Origin: Vitis vinifera | Lineage: Eukaryota > Streptophyta > Magnoliopsida > Vitales > Vitaceae | Reading direction: 5' to 3' | DNA length: 64,000 bases | NCBI RefSeq assembly: GCF_030704535.1 | Contig: NC_081807.1 | Location: forward strand, 4,939,001-5,003,000 | Part shown: piece by piece, positions 12,201 to 25,078 of the stretch | How the letters are laid out: each line of letters opens with the position of its first letter | Position numbering within the stretch: position 1 is the stretch's first letter | Program-made: the position numbers and the translations under genes | The notes under the pieces: model-generated | The model's database searches: none | What the model was told of the DNA's origin: nothing | Seen by the model: the letters and a program-made list of their open reading frames with translations, nothing else

Positions 12201-14640
12201 GGGTGCTTGTGGTTATGGATTGAACTTTTTCTATTTCCCTCTTTCCCAAAAGGGTTACTTTAAAGGGGTAAAAAGGTCCATAAGGGGCCCATTTTGAAGT
12301 TTGTCAATGATTCTGCTTGGGCGTGGAATCAATGGAAATTCTAATCTTGGAAATGTTAAATGCTCCGGAAAATCCCTTTCATTTATTTTTAAAAATATAA
12401 ATATAAAAGGATAAAAACTTTATATAAATAAATTTAATAAATTTAAAATAATAAATAAAAATAATTTATTAACTTTAAATTTATTTTTTATTTTTTTCTA
12501 TCTTTTCTTTTTATTTTCTTTCCCTTAAATTTTTCTAAAACCAAACATAATCATTATCTCGATCCTACAGAACTCATAACTCTTATTTTTCTTTTCTTGC
12601 TTTTTTTTGTTTATATTCCGTGAATATATTTAGTTTCATTTCTAATTTATCTATTTATTTTTAGGTAAGTCATAAATAAAAAAAAAAATTAAAATAATAT
12701 TTTTCAACTCAAACCCATTATAAGATGAATATTCTACAATAATTTTTTTTAAATGATTCTCAAAGGGATACAAGAATTTTTCTAATTTGGATTTTTATGA
12801 AGTATTTATTTCATTTTTTTAATTGAGGACATTATGGTAATATTGATGGAATCTTGAACAACAAGAAAGAGTGACAAGTTGCAGATTTCCAGGGAAACAT
12901 TTTCCCAATAGTACCCGTCCAAATTTCACCTCCCTTTTGCTTTACCTTCACCCTAAAAAAATCATACAAGATATTATAAAGTTCACTCCAATTTAAAATT
13001 AATCTTTAATTAGAAAAAAAAACTCTAAAGAATTAAGTACAAATTCAACTCATTTATGGAAAATGGCATAGAGAAAAAATTAGTTCATGTGAATATCTTA
13101 GATAGAAAATATAAATACTGATTTTATGAATTATATTTTTTGCTTCTTGTGTGAAAAAAGAATACAAAATAAAAACATTTTCATAAATATATAGCAAAAA
13201 GATAAAAAATAAATAAAAATCAATTAAACTTAATGATTTTTGAATGATTTTGCCACATATAAGACACTATGTTAAAGGTTTGGTAAAAAAAAATGTTTTA
13301 AAAATTAGAGAATCCTTTTTTTTTTTCTACCAAATTCCATAAAAATGGGTTATTAAACATAATTTTATGTTATTTTTTCAAAAATTTAATTTTAGAAACA
13401 AAGGCCTTGTGTAACTGTTTTCAAAAACAATTCTGAAAAATAGTTTTTGAGAATAACTTTTGAAAATTATTCTCGAATATTTTGTAAAATAAAAGTCTAT
13501 TTGCGAACCTAAAATACTTTTAACATGTTTTTTATATTTTAAAAATAATTTTTATATACTACAAAATGTTATGAAAACAACATGTTTTATATTCTTAAGA
13601 ATAAAAAATAGAAAACAATTTATAGTTGTATTTTTTTTTTTTGGAGAATAGAAAACTCGAAACAATTGCCAAACAACCCCAAAATTTTGAAAAAATAAAA
13701 TGGGACTAAATTTGACGTTAAATACTTTTTTTCATAACATATGTAATAAAATTCTTATTAAAACAAATATTAATTATTATTTTTTTTTTTTTTTATGAAT
13801 TGAATGAAGCCAAGTAATGGTCATTGGAAAGTATAAAGTTGACAATTATACCATGAATTATAATAAAAAAATATTTAAAAAATGAAGATATAATTTTATT
13901 GTAAGACATTTTTGGTAAGACCATGTGGGTGTTAATTTAATAAATGTGACCAAAATTTAATTTATAAGGTAAGATATTTTGTTGTATTTAAAGATGATGA
14001 GTCATCCAAGCATCTTGCCCAATAGACTATAATCTCCCTTTTTGTCCTCATTAGACATTAAGGTCAATGTGAGTCATGTTCACACCCCCTCTATACAAAT
14101 TCAATTTTAATTTTTTTTATTAAATAAAAAAAATTGTATAGACTCCTTTCCATTTTTCTATTTTTTATTTTTGAAATTTTGAAATAGTCCAAGCTAATTG
14201 CTAAAAATGGAAAGTTGGTTTAAAATCAATATTATTAGTGGCATTCTCTATTTGAATGTGACAAGGTCTCTCAAGCGACAAAAGAGCTTTCAAGTCTTGT
14301 AAAAAAATCTTAGTGGTGGCTCAAAAAATATTATAATTAATTCCAATGGAGTCCAAAGATGGATTGGATTGTTTTTTTTTTTTAATTATTTATTATTTAT
14401 TATTTATTTATTTTTATTTTTTTTTGGCATGTATAAAATTCAAAAAGCAATGTTGGGTCAATTTTTCACAATTTATTTATAAAATTTTAAAAAATATTTA
14501 AATATATGTCCACTTGTCATTGAATTTGGAAAAAGGTTAAAAATGTAAATATCATTCTACACTTAAAGGCTAAAAAAAATAAAATTAATAATTAATATCA
14601 TGCTTTTAATAATGTTAAGATAATTAAAGAATATTTGGAA
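6146..14640. other. AT-rich intergenic region, no convincing gene
   Basis: About 8.5 kb of AT-rich DNA with a TA microsatellite (6218-6247), long poly-A/T tracts and repeated TTTAAAA-type debris. Around 9450-9720 lies sequence related to the elements at 13403-13680 and 62176-62554. A pyrimidine-rich block at 9118-9360 and one near 7560-7800 have short open frames only, of low-complexity composition. I see no splice-consistent gene, tRNA or known microRNA sequence on either strand. Confidence 0.6.
13403..13680. mobile_element. AT-rich MITE
   Basis: The left end reads GGCCTTGTGTAACTGTTTTC and the right end reads CAATTGCCAAACAACCCC, an imperfect inverted repeat. The interior has the recurrent words AAATAATTTTTATAT and ATTCTTAAGAATAAAAAAT, seen again in the element at 62176-62554. 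No clear target duplication survives. Confidence 0.55.
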
Positions 14641-14689
14641 AAGAAATGAAGGGCATTTAAGGGATTCGGCTCAGAGAAAGGGTGAAGAG

Positions 14690-14800
14690 CGAGTTCACTC
14701 GGCTGAGTTATGGATAGAATATGCAACGACCCGAAACTTTTGATTTGGTCAGCGGAATCTTCATGTTTCGACTCTCCGCTCTTTGCTCAACTGGTGGATG
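14690..14800 (+). repeat. Upstream copy of a duplicated promoter-like block
   Basis: The block contains TGGATAGAATATGCAACGAC then CCGAAA, an AGCGGAATCTTCATGTTTCGACTC-like stretch, and CTCCGCTCTTTGCTCAA. The same order of words recurs 444 bp downstream (core at 15155), immediately ahead of the HHO gene. The two 26-bp cores differ at two positions. Confidence 0.65.
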
Positions 14801-15108
14801 GGAAGGGCAAAAATGGTATTTAGATTTGAATTGTAAATTCTAAGCCTTTAATATTCAGGGGAAATGTTTTTATTTTTATTATTATTGAATATCCAAATTA
14901 ATTTAAAATCAAAATTACATTAATTTCCAATATTTTGTAAATAAAATAATTTTAGTAATTAAAAATTTAAAAATATTTGTAATAAAAATTAATTTTATTT
15001 TAATATTAAGGTAATTTTTAAATATATATTTATATAATAATAACTTAACTAAAAACGACTATAATATATTCCCATGGAGGGGTAGTTTAGACATTTGAAA
15101 TCAGGAGA

Positions 15109-15306
15109 AGAGCCCTATTGTCCGAGTTGGGACCGAGTCGACCCAACGGATATCTGGATAGAATACGCGACGACCCGAAAGTGACTTTTAGCCTGTTAAA
15201 AGCCGGCGTTTCCACAGCAGAATCTTGGCGTTTCAATCCCACAAGCCTATTTTCTCTGCTTTGTCCAAAAAACCCCTCGCCCTGCTCTCTCTCTCTCTCT
15301 CTCTCT
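15109..15306 (+). promoter_or_regulatory. Downstream copy of the duplicated block and CT-rich leader of the HHO gene
   Basis: It repeats the block at 14690-14800: TGGATAGAATACGCGACGAC then CCGAAA, followed by CAGCAGAATCTTGGCGTTTC. It then passes into a (CT)n tract at about 15284-15306, a pyrimidine patch typical of plant core promoters and 5' leaders. Transcription of the HHO gene probably starts in or just before this tract, about 120-150 bases upstream of its ATG. No clear TATA box is seen next to it. Confidence 0.45.
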
Positions 15307-15428
15307 AGATTCTCTTCTTTCCAATTCTATATTTATTTATATACAGTTTCACCATCTCTTTTTCTCTGTTGTTGAGCTCCGTTTTGGAGGAAGAGAGGAT
15401 CTGAGGTTGGTTTTGAGGGGGATCAGCT

Positions 15429-17800
15429 ATGGGTTCGATTCCGCCTGAGCTGAGTTTGGATTTGAGGCCCAGTTATATGCCCAAAACGATTAACGATTTT
15501 CTCAGCGGGATTTCCACGATCGGCGATGTCTCTGAGAGGGTGACGAAGCTTGATGAGTTTTTGAAGAGGCTGGAGGAGGAAATGAGGAAGATCGACGCCT
15601 TTAAGCGCGAGCTTCCTCTCTGCATGATTCTCCTAAGCGATGGTTGGTTTGGTTTCATTTTTCTACCCTGTTGAGTTTGATGATAATTGTTTGATCCTGG
15701 ATATGGGTTTTTGTTTTTCTCACCATTTTCGCCATTGGGGTTTTTCCTCTTCCTTTTCGTTTAATTTTGGGAGTTAGTTCATTTCTGGAAATGGGTTTTG
15801 GGTAGTTGATAGTGTTGTTTGATGGGTCTCTGTTCTTCTTCTATGTTTCTATTTTCTTCCACAGGAAGCTTGGTTTTTGGTTTTTGATGGTTTTGGTTAA
15901 TGTCTTGCTTTTTCTTCGTCTGTTTTTGTTGGAAAAGATTTTCAATTGTGGAGATGCGCTTTTTTTTTTTTTTTTTATAGGTTTTGGTTTGTTGTTCTAT
16001 TTAATTAATATTTTTTTGGGGGTGATTTTCTGTGGTTGTTGCAGCGATTCTAGCCTTGAAAGAGGAGTTGTTGAGGTCTAAAGCTTCAAATGTTCAACCA
16101 GTACTGGAAGAATTCATTCCATTGAAGAAAGATTGTGATGAAGAAGGTGGGGCAAAGGAGGAAAAGGAATGTAAAGATAAAAAAAATTGGATGAGCTCTG
16201 TGCAGCTCTGGAACAGTGATGATTCTGCCTCTACTGATCACATCTATGATAAAAAACAAGACTCTAAATTAGAAATTAAACAGGTAAAGATTAAGTTCCC
16301 AAAATTTGACCAAAAATAATCAATTAATTTCATCAAAACTTATGTGAATTTTTCTTTAATTGATAGAGAGTTGATGAAGAGAATCGCCCTGCTACTGAGG
16401 ATCCATTTCAGCCATGTAAAAGCAGGACTGGGGGAAGAGCATTCTTGCCATTTAAGGGATACTCGGGTTTTCCGGTGGCCACTGCTAGGAAGGAAGATAA
16501 GGATGAATTGCCGGTCCATGGACTTTCTCTTCTCACTCCAGGGATTAAAAATCCCAGGGAAGAATCCGGTTCTAGTGGTTCAAAAACTAGTTGTAGCAGA
16601 GGAGTCTCCTCCTCTGCACCCAATCTTCAACCCAATTTACGGACCGGACCACAGCCACCACAGCAGCAGACCGCCCGGAAGCAAAGAAGATGTTGGTCAC
16701 CTGAGCTGCATCGACGGTTTGTCAATGCCTTGCAGCAACTTGGGGGCTCACAAGGTTAGAAATCGAACTCTAATTTCAAGTTAAAAATGAGTATTTAAGA
16801 GAGAGCTTGTGGGAATTTTGTGATGATGGTGGACTAAAAGTTTTTGTATTATTTGTATTAGGTTCTTTGCTGTAGTTTTCCTCTCATAGAAGACAACCCT
16901 GATTATTTATGGTGGAATTGTATGTGGTTGAATGATTGAATTGGATAAAGAGAAAAATGACAAGTAGTGGCACTAAAACTGCATTATGTGTGTCATTCTA
17001 GGTATTTCAATGGTGACAAAAATAGAAATTTAGATTTTTGGTTGTATGAAATGGATTGGAAGATTATGTGGAAGGAAATCAGTTAGGACCAGGAAAAGGG
17101 ACAGTGGATAAGAAGTAGAAGGCTGAAAGCATAGTCCCTCTTGCACTCATGCCTAGATTATTGTTTACTTGATTTTTCGTTTGTTTTATTTTCTAGAATT
17201 TCATTTGATGTTTTTGGATTTCTAGCAGCTGCCACCCCAAAGCAGATTAGAGAACTCATGCAGGTTGATGGCCTCACCAATGATGAAGTGAAGAGTCATT
17301 TGCAGGTGGGTTTTGATTTCTTTTTCCTCTTTTATTTTAGGAGTTTTTCTTTGTTAAGGAAAGAAGAGGAAAGTCCTTGAAAATGGTTGAACAAGTGAAA
17401 CCATTTTTAATGGTGTTTTCCTCTCGGTTTCTCCATTCTGAGAACTAGACCTTGTTGGAAAAATGGAGATGATGCCAATTCATTTGTTTTCCACTTTTTC
17501 CTGCAATTTCAGAAATACAGACTTCATACTCGAAGAATGCCGACTACCTCAGCTGCCCCGCCTTCCAATCAACCTGTTGTAGTATTGGGAAGTCTGTGGA
17601 TGCCCCAAGATCAGTATGGTGACTCCTCAAAGGCGAGTAGTTCTCAGTCTGCTTCCCCCCAAGGTCCCCTCCAGTTAGGCGGAGCTGCTGGAGGGACCTC
17701 AACTACAGGTGGGGACAGCATGGAAGATGATGAAGATGAGAAATCTGAGAGCTATGGCTGGAAAAGTCAAGTTCACAAATCTGTAAAAGAGGATGTATAG
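15429..17800 (+). CDS. GARP-type transcription repressor, HHO/HRS1 (NIGT1) family
   Basis: Five exons (15429-15642, 16045-16283, 16367-16754, 17229-17305, 17513-17800) close in frame to 401 residues. Features in order: an N-terminal EAR-like repression motif LSLDL (residues 8-12); a conserved charged helix, probably coiled coil (about 35-90); the family motif MSSVQLW in exon 2; and a GARP DNA-binding domain at about 255-315. The GARP domain starts [18 protein letters not shown] and ends with [13 protein letters not shown]. The tail is Ser/Gly-rich with an acidic patch (MEDDEDE). Known HHO/NIGT1 proteins are nuclear repressors of nitrate- and phosphate-starvation genes; that role here is by family. 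The acceptor of exon 4 is a tandem TAG/CAG and may give one extra Ala. Which HHO paralogue this is cannot be told from sequence alone. Confidence 0.93.
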
Positions 17801-20800
17801 AACTCATCCCCCATGAATTTTGCAGATAAAAATAGACATGGGAGGGTAAATGACTATAAAAATAATACAGTATACGTTAAGACAATGGATCTTGAGAGAG
17901 AGAATGTGAAATTTTGCAGGATTAGCTTCCCTGGTGTCTTGAATTCGAGTTTTGTTTCTTGTTCTTGTGGGGTATAAGGAACATAAAGTAAGATCCATGT
18001 GTGCATGGGACAAATAAACAGGATCATTTTCTCCATATGGTGAAGCTCTTCCTTGTTGTCTGAGTTGCTGTGTTTTTTTCCTTTTTATTGAATCTGGTTC
18101 AGAATGCTTGGTTGCTGGAAATTTTGAGGTCTAGCTGATTGTTCTCTCTGAGAGGTTTCTTGTGTAGCAATACCCATTCTTGCTTCAATATCTCTATATT
18201 CTTGAAGGTTGGCATATCTACTTGGTCAAGGACACAGGAAAATGATAAGAAGAAGTCTAATATTCCACTCAAAATGGTAAGATTCCAAATGTTTTCATTT
18301 TCCTCCATCCAGAGCCGCAGGCGTTAGGAATATTTCGTTTTCATATCCGCCAGTCTTGAATTCCTTCAGTAGTTCTTCACAGAAAGGTGTCAAACATTTT
18401 ATAATTCTCCTTTCTCATTCTTTGATATTCCTTCACTCTCCTCTTGACGTTTTCTGATAAAACATCTGAATCAGGATGCTCTTTAGGATTAGGCCACACA
18501 TAACATCAGCCTTTTTCATAGGGAAACTTCCCATCTTCTCTCCCTCACACTTTCTGTTGGTCCATCTTAATATGCTTGGGCAAATTCACTAGTTGGATCA
18601 ATCTTTTCTTCCCTTTTTCGGTTTTTTGGTGATCCAATGTCACTGTAAGTGCAACCCTGGCATGGTAATCTTCATCAGTCATTCAAATTCTAGATGGGTA
18701 GGAAACTCCATGCCCAAACATAACAAGAGGCAGCTGCTTCACCAGTGGCCTTCATTTCCTATTATCAGTCCATGGCAGAAAAGGAAACAGCTCAATGAAA
18801 AAACCCTAGCCAGTATCCCAATTTCCCCAAGCCAAATTCCTCTGTACAAGGGATGAAACAGCTGGGTCTCATTCAAAGTTCCTTGACCAGTCACCATGCT
18901 ATCATTCCATTGAAATGAATTCAGTTTTACCTTTTTCTAGCAATAGAGATAAGTTTCACCTCTAAGATCATGAGTACAATCTACTCCAGATAATATAGTC
19001 TTATATTCCGTTAACATGCTCAAAAAGAAACTATTTAGCTGATAGTACCTGATGATGGCATAACACCTGGTCTTATCCTAGTTAGAATATATTATTAGGG
19101 TTTCTATTCCTTCATTTATTTTCAAGATTATCTTCAACATCGATTGTTCTTCTTACTTATTATGTAAGGAAAAGTAGACCATTAAGCAGTTGACATTATT
19201 CTTTAAGTTTTTCTATCTGGGGTGTTTGGGAAGTAAGAAAATTTACTACAAAATGATTAAGTGATTAGTCCAGAGTCCCAATTTTTTAAGTGGAGAAAAA
19301 GGAAAGACAAGGTACAAAAATGAACTAGAAGGTACCATTTCAGTGTCATGAATTATTATTTTACTTAACAAAGAAAGACTTAATCCTACTCCAAAGTCTC
19401 TAAGTCTCTACATTTTCTTTTTCTAGTAAAGAATAGAAGGATTAAATCCAAAGTAGGAACAACAACAAAGAAAAAGCAGACACCCCTAACATCATTATTG
19501 ATGGTTCTTCTAATATGGTGCAAACATTCCCTGTCCCACATGCTTAATCCCAAATCATGTGAGTAGTTAAAACATTGCTCGATCTATCGTTCGCTTAACA
19601 TAAAAAATTAATTTTAAAAAAAATTATTAAGTTACGAATTGACTTAAAAGTTTAAACGACTCAAAGAAAATAAGGCAGACTATATATATATATATATATA
19701 TATATGATTTTTTTTTTTTGGTTGTTGAAATATCTTGACACCAAATGGACATTAAAGGGCAAAAGTTGTAAAATTTGGATACATTAAAGGGACAAAAGTT
19801 AAAAAATTTGGCTAATAGAGGACTCACCTAAGGAGATTCCAATCAGAGCATGTTTCTAAAATATATTCCATCAATCAATTAGATTAGATTACATGATTTC
19901 AAACCTAATCACACAACTGTCCTCTTTACAAACAACTCTTTAATTGGTCAAAAATATTCAAAATTCCCAAAATTTTATCCCTTTTACCTAACAAAGTCAT
20001 ATCCCACTCAAAAAACACAATCAATTGGTGTGTTTATCCAAGGCCATTGACAAATATGTCACTCTCACAATCAAAATAATGGAGAGAATCTCATAGACAA
20101 GATATAATGAAAGTGAGCCCACATTGATAGGACTATTTTAAATATGGTATAAATTGTTTGTTGAAAGTGGTGAATGAAAATGATGGAATCTCTCATTAAC
20201 TCCCATTTTTAATAGAGGGTATCTTCCCTTTTTCTAAAAAAAATTACCAAAATTTTCAAAACTCTACAAATATTTTGCTCATTTTATTTACCATTACTAG
20301 GGAATAGAATATTTGCAGCAGCTTAGGTATATTGGCATTGGTCACATGGCAGGTTAATTAGATTATGTACCCACTTTGGACCCACCTTGAAAACCACTAC
20401 TTCCATTGCAGATTCCTATATCATGTGCTAGGAAAAATATTAAAAATTGAATTATTTAATTTCAAAAAAAAGAAAAAAGAAAAAAACATGGTGGGGTTTG
20501 GTCACATTTTTTTTAAAGTAGAAATTATATTCTTAAAAATTACTTGAAAAAAAATAAATTTGAGACAGTAATTATTTTTTATTTTAAAAAATAAAAAAAT
20601 GTATCAAAACAAAACCTATATTAATTAATTAAGGAAATAGTGATGGGACTAAAATGTGGATAGATTTGTCACCTTTCTTAAAATTTAAGTTCTGAAAATA
20701 CTAAATAAAATGATTATGGGCATTGATTGAAGGTGTTAAAGTCATACTAGACAACAAAATCTAATGAGGAAGAATGAGAAAATTTAGGATGAGCAGATGT

Positions 20801-22139
20801 TGAAATTCAAATAAGTTATTTGAAAATTTTGAGAAAATCTGAAAAAAAAAATTAGGAAAAAATTAAAAACAAGCCCATTATAATATGCCTTTCTTCTTAT
20901 TCCAAAATTATTATTTTTACACTGAACAAATTTGGGTATTATTGGGTTGCACTATTTTTAGTTCTATTCTTATATTTTAAATTTGAAAATTGTGTTAGAT
21001 AATATGCTTTTACATTTTGAATTTCTTTATGGAAAAATTTTCTAAAAAATAGAGGAGCTAAAAAAAAATTTGTCCCAAATTCTTTAAACAAATTTTAAAA
21101 TAGAAAATAACACTCATGACTCACCTACATTTATTTACTCTTACAAAATCAACAACATAGATACCCCATTTATAAAACCAACAAAAAAAAATCACCAAGA
21201 ATATTTTTGACAAGATTTTTACTCGAAGTCATTTTAGCAAAAATATTTTATGTGGAGATGTTTTTACGAAAATTATCCGTCAAATGTTTTTAAAAAAAAT
21301 ATTATAAACGATTTTTTAAAAATTTCAAAATATTTCTTAAATTTTATTAAACACCTAATTTTTTTCTTTTTCAAAAACATTTTTCAAACTAAAAACATCT
21401 CTTAAAATCATTCTCAGAATGATTATAAGGTTTACTAAAAAAATCATCTGAAATTATTAAATATATATTATGTCTAGTTATTGTTATATATAAGTAACAA
21501 ACATTTTTTTCCTTTAAAAAAAAATTGAAAATTAGAATTACAAAACAAATTTAGTATTTATAAAAATTAAAAATTATTGTATTTTATATTTTTAAAAATA
21601 GTAAAAGCAAAAGTGTATAAATAGGGAAAACAATGTAAATCTTAAAATCAAAGTGTTTCCTTCTTTTCCTCCCTGTCAGAACCAAACAAGCCATGTCAAG
21701 AAGGTCCACGATTTTTGCGCATGAGCCCCATTGGGCAAACTGCCTAGCCAAGCCCTAAAATCCAATTTGGGTTTTACCCTTGGCCGGCCCACTGGGCCTG
21801 CAAAACCACCAATATTGTCAATGGAGAGAGAGATAGCAGAAGTTAGCCAGCTGGCAAAATCCAAACCTTAAAAAACTTGTCAAACCCACAAGCAAAGGTC
21901 ATGGTGCAAGAGAAAAGGACTAGATGAAGGCTAAAGCTCTTTTTTTGGGCGCGAATTGTGGGTTGAATCTCAAAATACAGTTACTAAACTTCAGGAGACG
22001 TTGAAAAAGGAAAAAATAGAGAGAAAAATAAACCACATTCAACAATCAACATCACAGATTCACAATCACCTCCATAGACAAATAAGAAAAAAAAAAAATA
22101 GAAGGGGAAAAAACAGAGAGATTTGTAAGAAAAGAAAAG
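17801..22139. other. Intergenic region between HHO and LARP6 genes
   Basis: The first few hundred bases are the HHO 3' leader. The rest holds a decayed minus-strand frame (18375-18838, listed separately), a TA microsatellite at about 19680-19705 and AT-rich DNA. A stretch near 21180-21440 is rich in repeated TTTTTAAAAATATTT-like words related to 33780-34080. The 21676-22139 stretch is GC-richer and purine-rich toward the end, and is probably the LARP6 promoter and 5' leader. No intact gene was seen. Confidence 0.6.
18375..18838 (-). pseudogene. Decayed reading frame of unknown origin
   Basis: One minus-strand frame stays coding-like for about 150 codons but is broken by six stops, five of them TGA. 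It gives peptides such as YHARVALTVTLDHQKTEKGK, LVNLPKHIKMDQQKV and YVWPNPKEHPDSDVLS followed by KRRVKEYQRMRKENYKMF. Composition is balanced and unlike the low-complexity ORFs of the surroundings. Mostly TGA stops would fit decay of CGA codons by methyl-CpG loss. I do not recognise the family. Confidence 0.35.
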
Positions 22140-25078
22140 ATGGCACAACTGAAACGTGAAGAACAAGAGATGGTGAATCAAGAAACCGCAGAAATGGAGA
22201 AGAAGGAGAGCAGCACCACAACCAGTGCTGCTGCTTCCTTCAAATTCAATGCCCAGGCACCTGAATTCGTGCCAAGATCACATACCCAGGTCCCCATTTC
22301 TGGTTATTTCTATCCATGTTTCCACTTGCTTGGTGGGGGTGCTGGCTCTGCAGATTGGTTGTATGTTGCGGATCAAGACCCTGTCCATTTCATTTCTAAT
22401 TCCAATGGCTCTCTACCCAATTCTTCCAAGAATCTTCTCACCCATGATATTCAGCAAAAGATCATCAAACAGGTAAGGCATCTTTTTCCTTTCCTTTCCT
22501 TTCCTTTCCTTTTCTTTTCCCTATCTTCCGTTAGTGAATGCAAACGTTGTTTTCAATGGGTGGTTGTTCTTCTCCAAAATCCTAATTTCCTTTTCATAAC
22601 TGATGATTGTTTTGGATTTTATATTCTTGTTGTGTATGATTCTTTATCATCCATCACCCATTTCCCATCCCCCATCTTTGCCATTTTTGTATCATTTGAA
22701 ATTCTTGATAATGTTAGTTTCAAACTATTTATGATATATGTTTTTTCATCTGGCCCATAAACTGTTTGGAATGAAGCCTCTCTCCAAGTGCAAGGTGAAG
22801 TTGTTTCAATTAGTGCCTTGCCTTCCATCATTGAAAGTTCTAAGCCAATGGAATGTTTTATTTTTTGGAAAATGTGATTCACATCAGATTCTTCATTTGA
22901 TTTTGTGATGCTTCTCATCAATTTTAACCAAATCTTTTGCTGGGTTTCATTTCTTTATGGTTCCTAATGGTCTCCAAAGTGTGACTTTTGATCTCATATC
23001 TTTTTTCTCATGTTGCCCTCATCCGCTTCGGATTTCATAAATGTATTCATATGAACTGCAATGTATTTATTTATCTCTTTGGCTTTATGGTTTGACAACA
23101 TAATTTTGTTTATAATATATCTCAAAAATTACTTTGAGAGTTCTCTTGGAAGCAGGTAGAGTACCAATTCAATGACATGAGTTTGCTTGCAAGTGACTCC
23201 TTGGCAAAACACATAAACAAAGATCCTGAAGGCTATGGTAAGGATCATGAAACAGTATAACAAGTAGCCTATGAATTGTTGTTTTGATTGAGGTGGTTTC
23301 CATTAATGAATGTGGCATTGTAACAGTTCCAATATCTGTTATTGCATCTTCTAAGAAAGTCAAGGCCCTTGTGAGTAATAACCAATTGCTTGCTCAAGCA
23401 CTTCGCTCCTCTTCACAGCTTGTAAGTTTTTTCATTTCATTACTTAAAAATTTTTGTGCTGTGAAAAAAGTGAAAATATGTATACATTTGTTTTTTGGAA
23501 TGTTTTGAAGGTTGTAAGCAGTGATGGGAAGAAGGTTAGACGAAAGCACCTTTTCACTGAAAGAGACAAAGAGGAATTGCAGGTACTAGATGGAAAGCTA
23601 TTCCTCCATCACATGGATGCTTTAAAATTCTTCTAGACATTTTGATGCAATGCTGATTATTTGTCGTTTGGCTTGCAGGCTCATACTGTGGTGGCAGAGA
23701 ATCTACCTGAAGATCATTCTCATCAAAACCTCCAGAAAATATTCAGTGTTGTTGGAAGGTTTGGTCTTTACCTTACGCAATTTCTCCTTCTACTATCCAC
23801 TTGCTAAAAAAATATAACGTGACACTCTCTAATGTGATGAACAGTGTGAAAAACATCCGAATATGTCATCCTCAGGAATCCAATAATTCCCGTTCCAAGG
23901 GTGACTTTTTTATCAGTAACAAGGTAGGAAGAGTGATTTAAACCAAATTTGCTTCAAAATTTTCCAAGGAATTATAACAAAAATGAAATTAACCCCATTT
24001 TGTTTATTTTGAAGCTCCATGCACTCGTGGAATATGAATCTGTGGAGATAGCTGAGAAAGCAGTATGTAACACTTTCAAAATCAAACCCTTGTCTGTTTA
24101 GTAGTTCTCCCTTTTGCCATAGCATTTTAGACCTTGCTAACCTTTCCCAGGTTGAGATGTTAAATGATGAAAGGAACTGGAGAAAGGGCCTCCGAGTAAG
24201 GATGCTGCTCAGACGCTCGGTATGTCTTAATCAACCATGAAAACTGTTCTTTCCCTACATCTTTTGTACTTCCAATTTACTTGTGCTTCTGCTCACCAAA
24301 ATATTTCATAGCTTTAATGTAACAATGTCCAGCCAAAGTCTGTTTTAAAGAACAGGAGGTCAGAATTTGATGGGATTATGGATGAAGAAGAGGGACCACA
24401 TCCTGAATTTTCAGAAGACTCCTCTCATCCTAATAATACAGAATTGGTTATTGAGAGTAATGTAAGTGCCCTTTCTTGTATACCGAATCATATTACAATA
24501 TCTCGAACTATATGTTCCAACAAAACTGCATCCATTGGGAATGATTTCAGAATGCTCCAGTTAAAAGGATGTCCCTAACAAATTATTTAGTCACCAGAAT
24601 GAAGGAAACACAATATTTTGAGCTTTTCCCTCGTTACAAGTCATTTTCTGGCAAATATGCTCTATATGTTTGTCTAATTCATCTCAAGTCCTGCATTGCT
24701 CTAATGAAAAAACCATACAATTGTCCTCATCCACAACACTGATATTGTTTTGTTGAAAGAAATGGACCCTTGTTTTTATTAAAAACAAATATTTCATAAT
24801 CTTACTTGCATGAAACATTTTGGTAGGCTGAAGAAAATTCAAGTGGATCAAAGAAAGGATGGGCACGAGGACGTGGGAAACCACGAGGACGAACTCAGAT
24901 TACCTCTGGGAGGGGCCTGCTCGCTCCATCCCCACAATCAAGTGGCTCCAACCAGTTCGAAGCATCTGCCAAACAGATTACCAAGGGACCAAGAATGCCA
25001 GACGGGACAAGGGGCTTCACCATGGGACGAGGGAAGCCAATAAGTACTCCAGCTCTAGCAAGTCCACTCCTGGGGTGA
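22140..25078 (+). CDS. LARP6: La-related protein 6 (plant LARP6 type, with PAM2)
   Basis: Ten exons (22140-22472, 23156-23237, 23327-23421, 23511-23582, 23679-23758, 23845-23923, 24015-24062, 24151-24219, 24333-24461, 24827-25078) give 412 residues. A PAM2-like motif for poly(A)-binding protein sits at residues 34-45 (FKFNAQAPEFVP), as in the plant LARP6b/c branch. The La motif follows (about 100-185; KQVEYQFNDMSL, LAKHINKDPEGYVPI), then an RRM-like domain (about 195-285, starting HTVVAENLPED). The tail is Arg/Gly-rich with a SUZ-C-like end (GPRMPDGTRGFTMGRGKP). By family it binds RNA and probably acts on mRNA translation or stability with PABP. A TTTCC microsatellite lies in intron 1 (about 22487-22518). 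Family and exon model are firm; the b/c subtype is likely. Confidence 0.94.
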
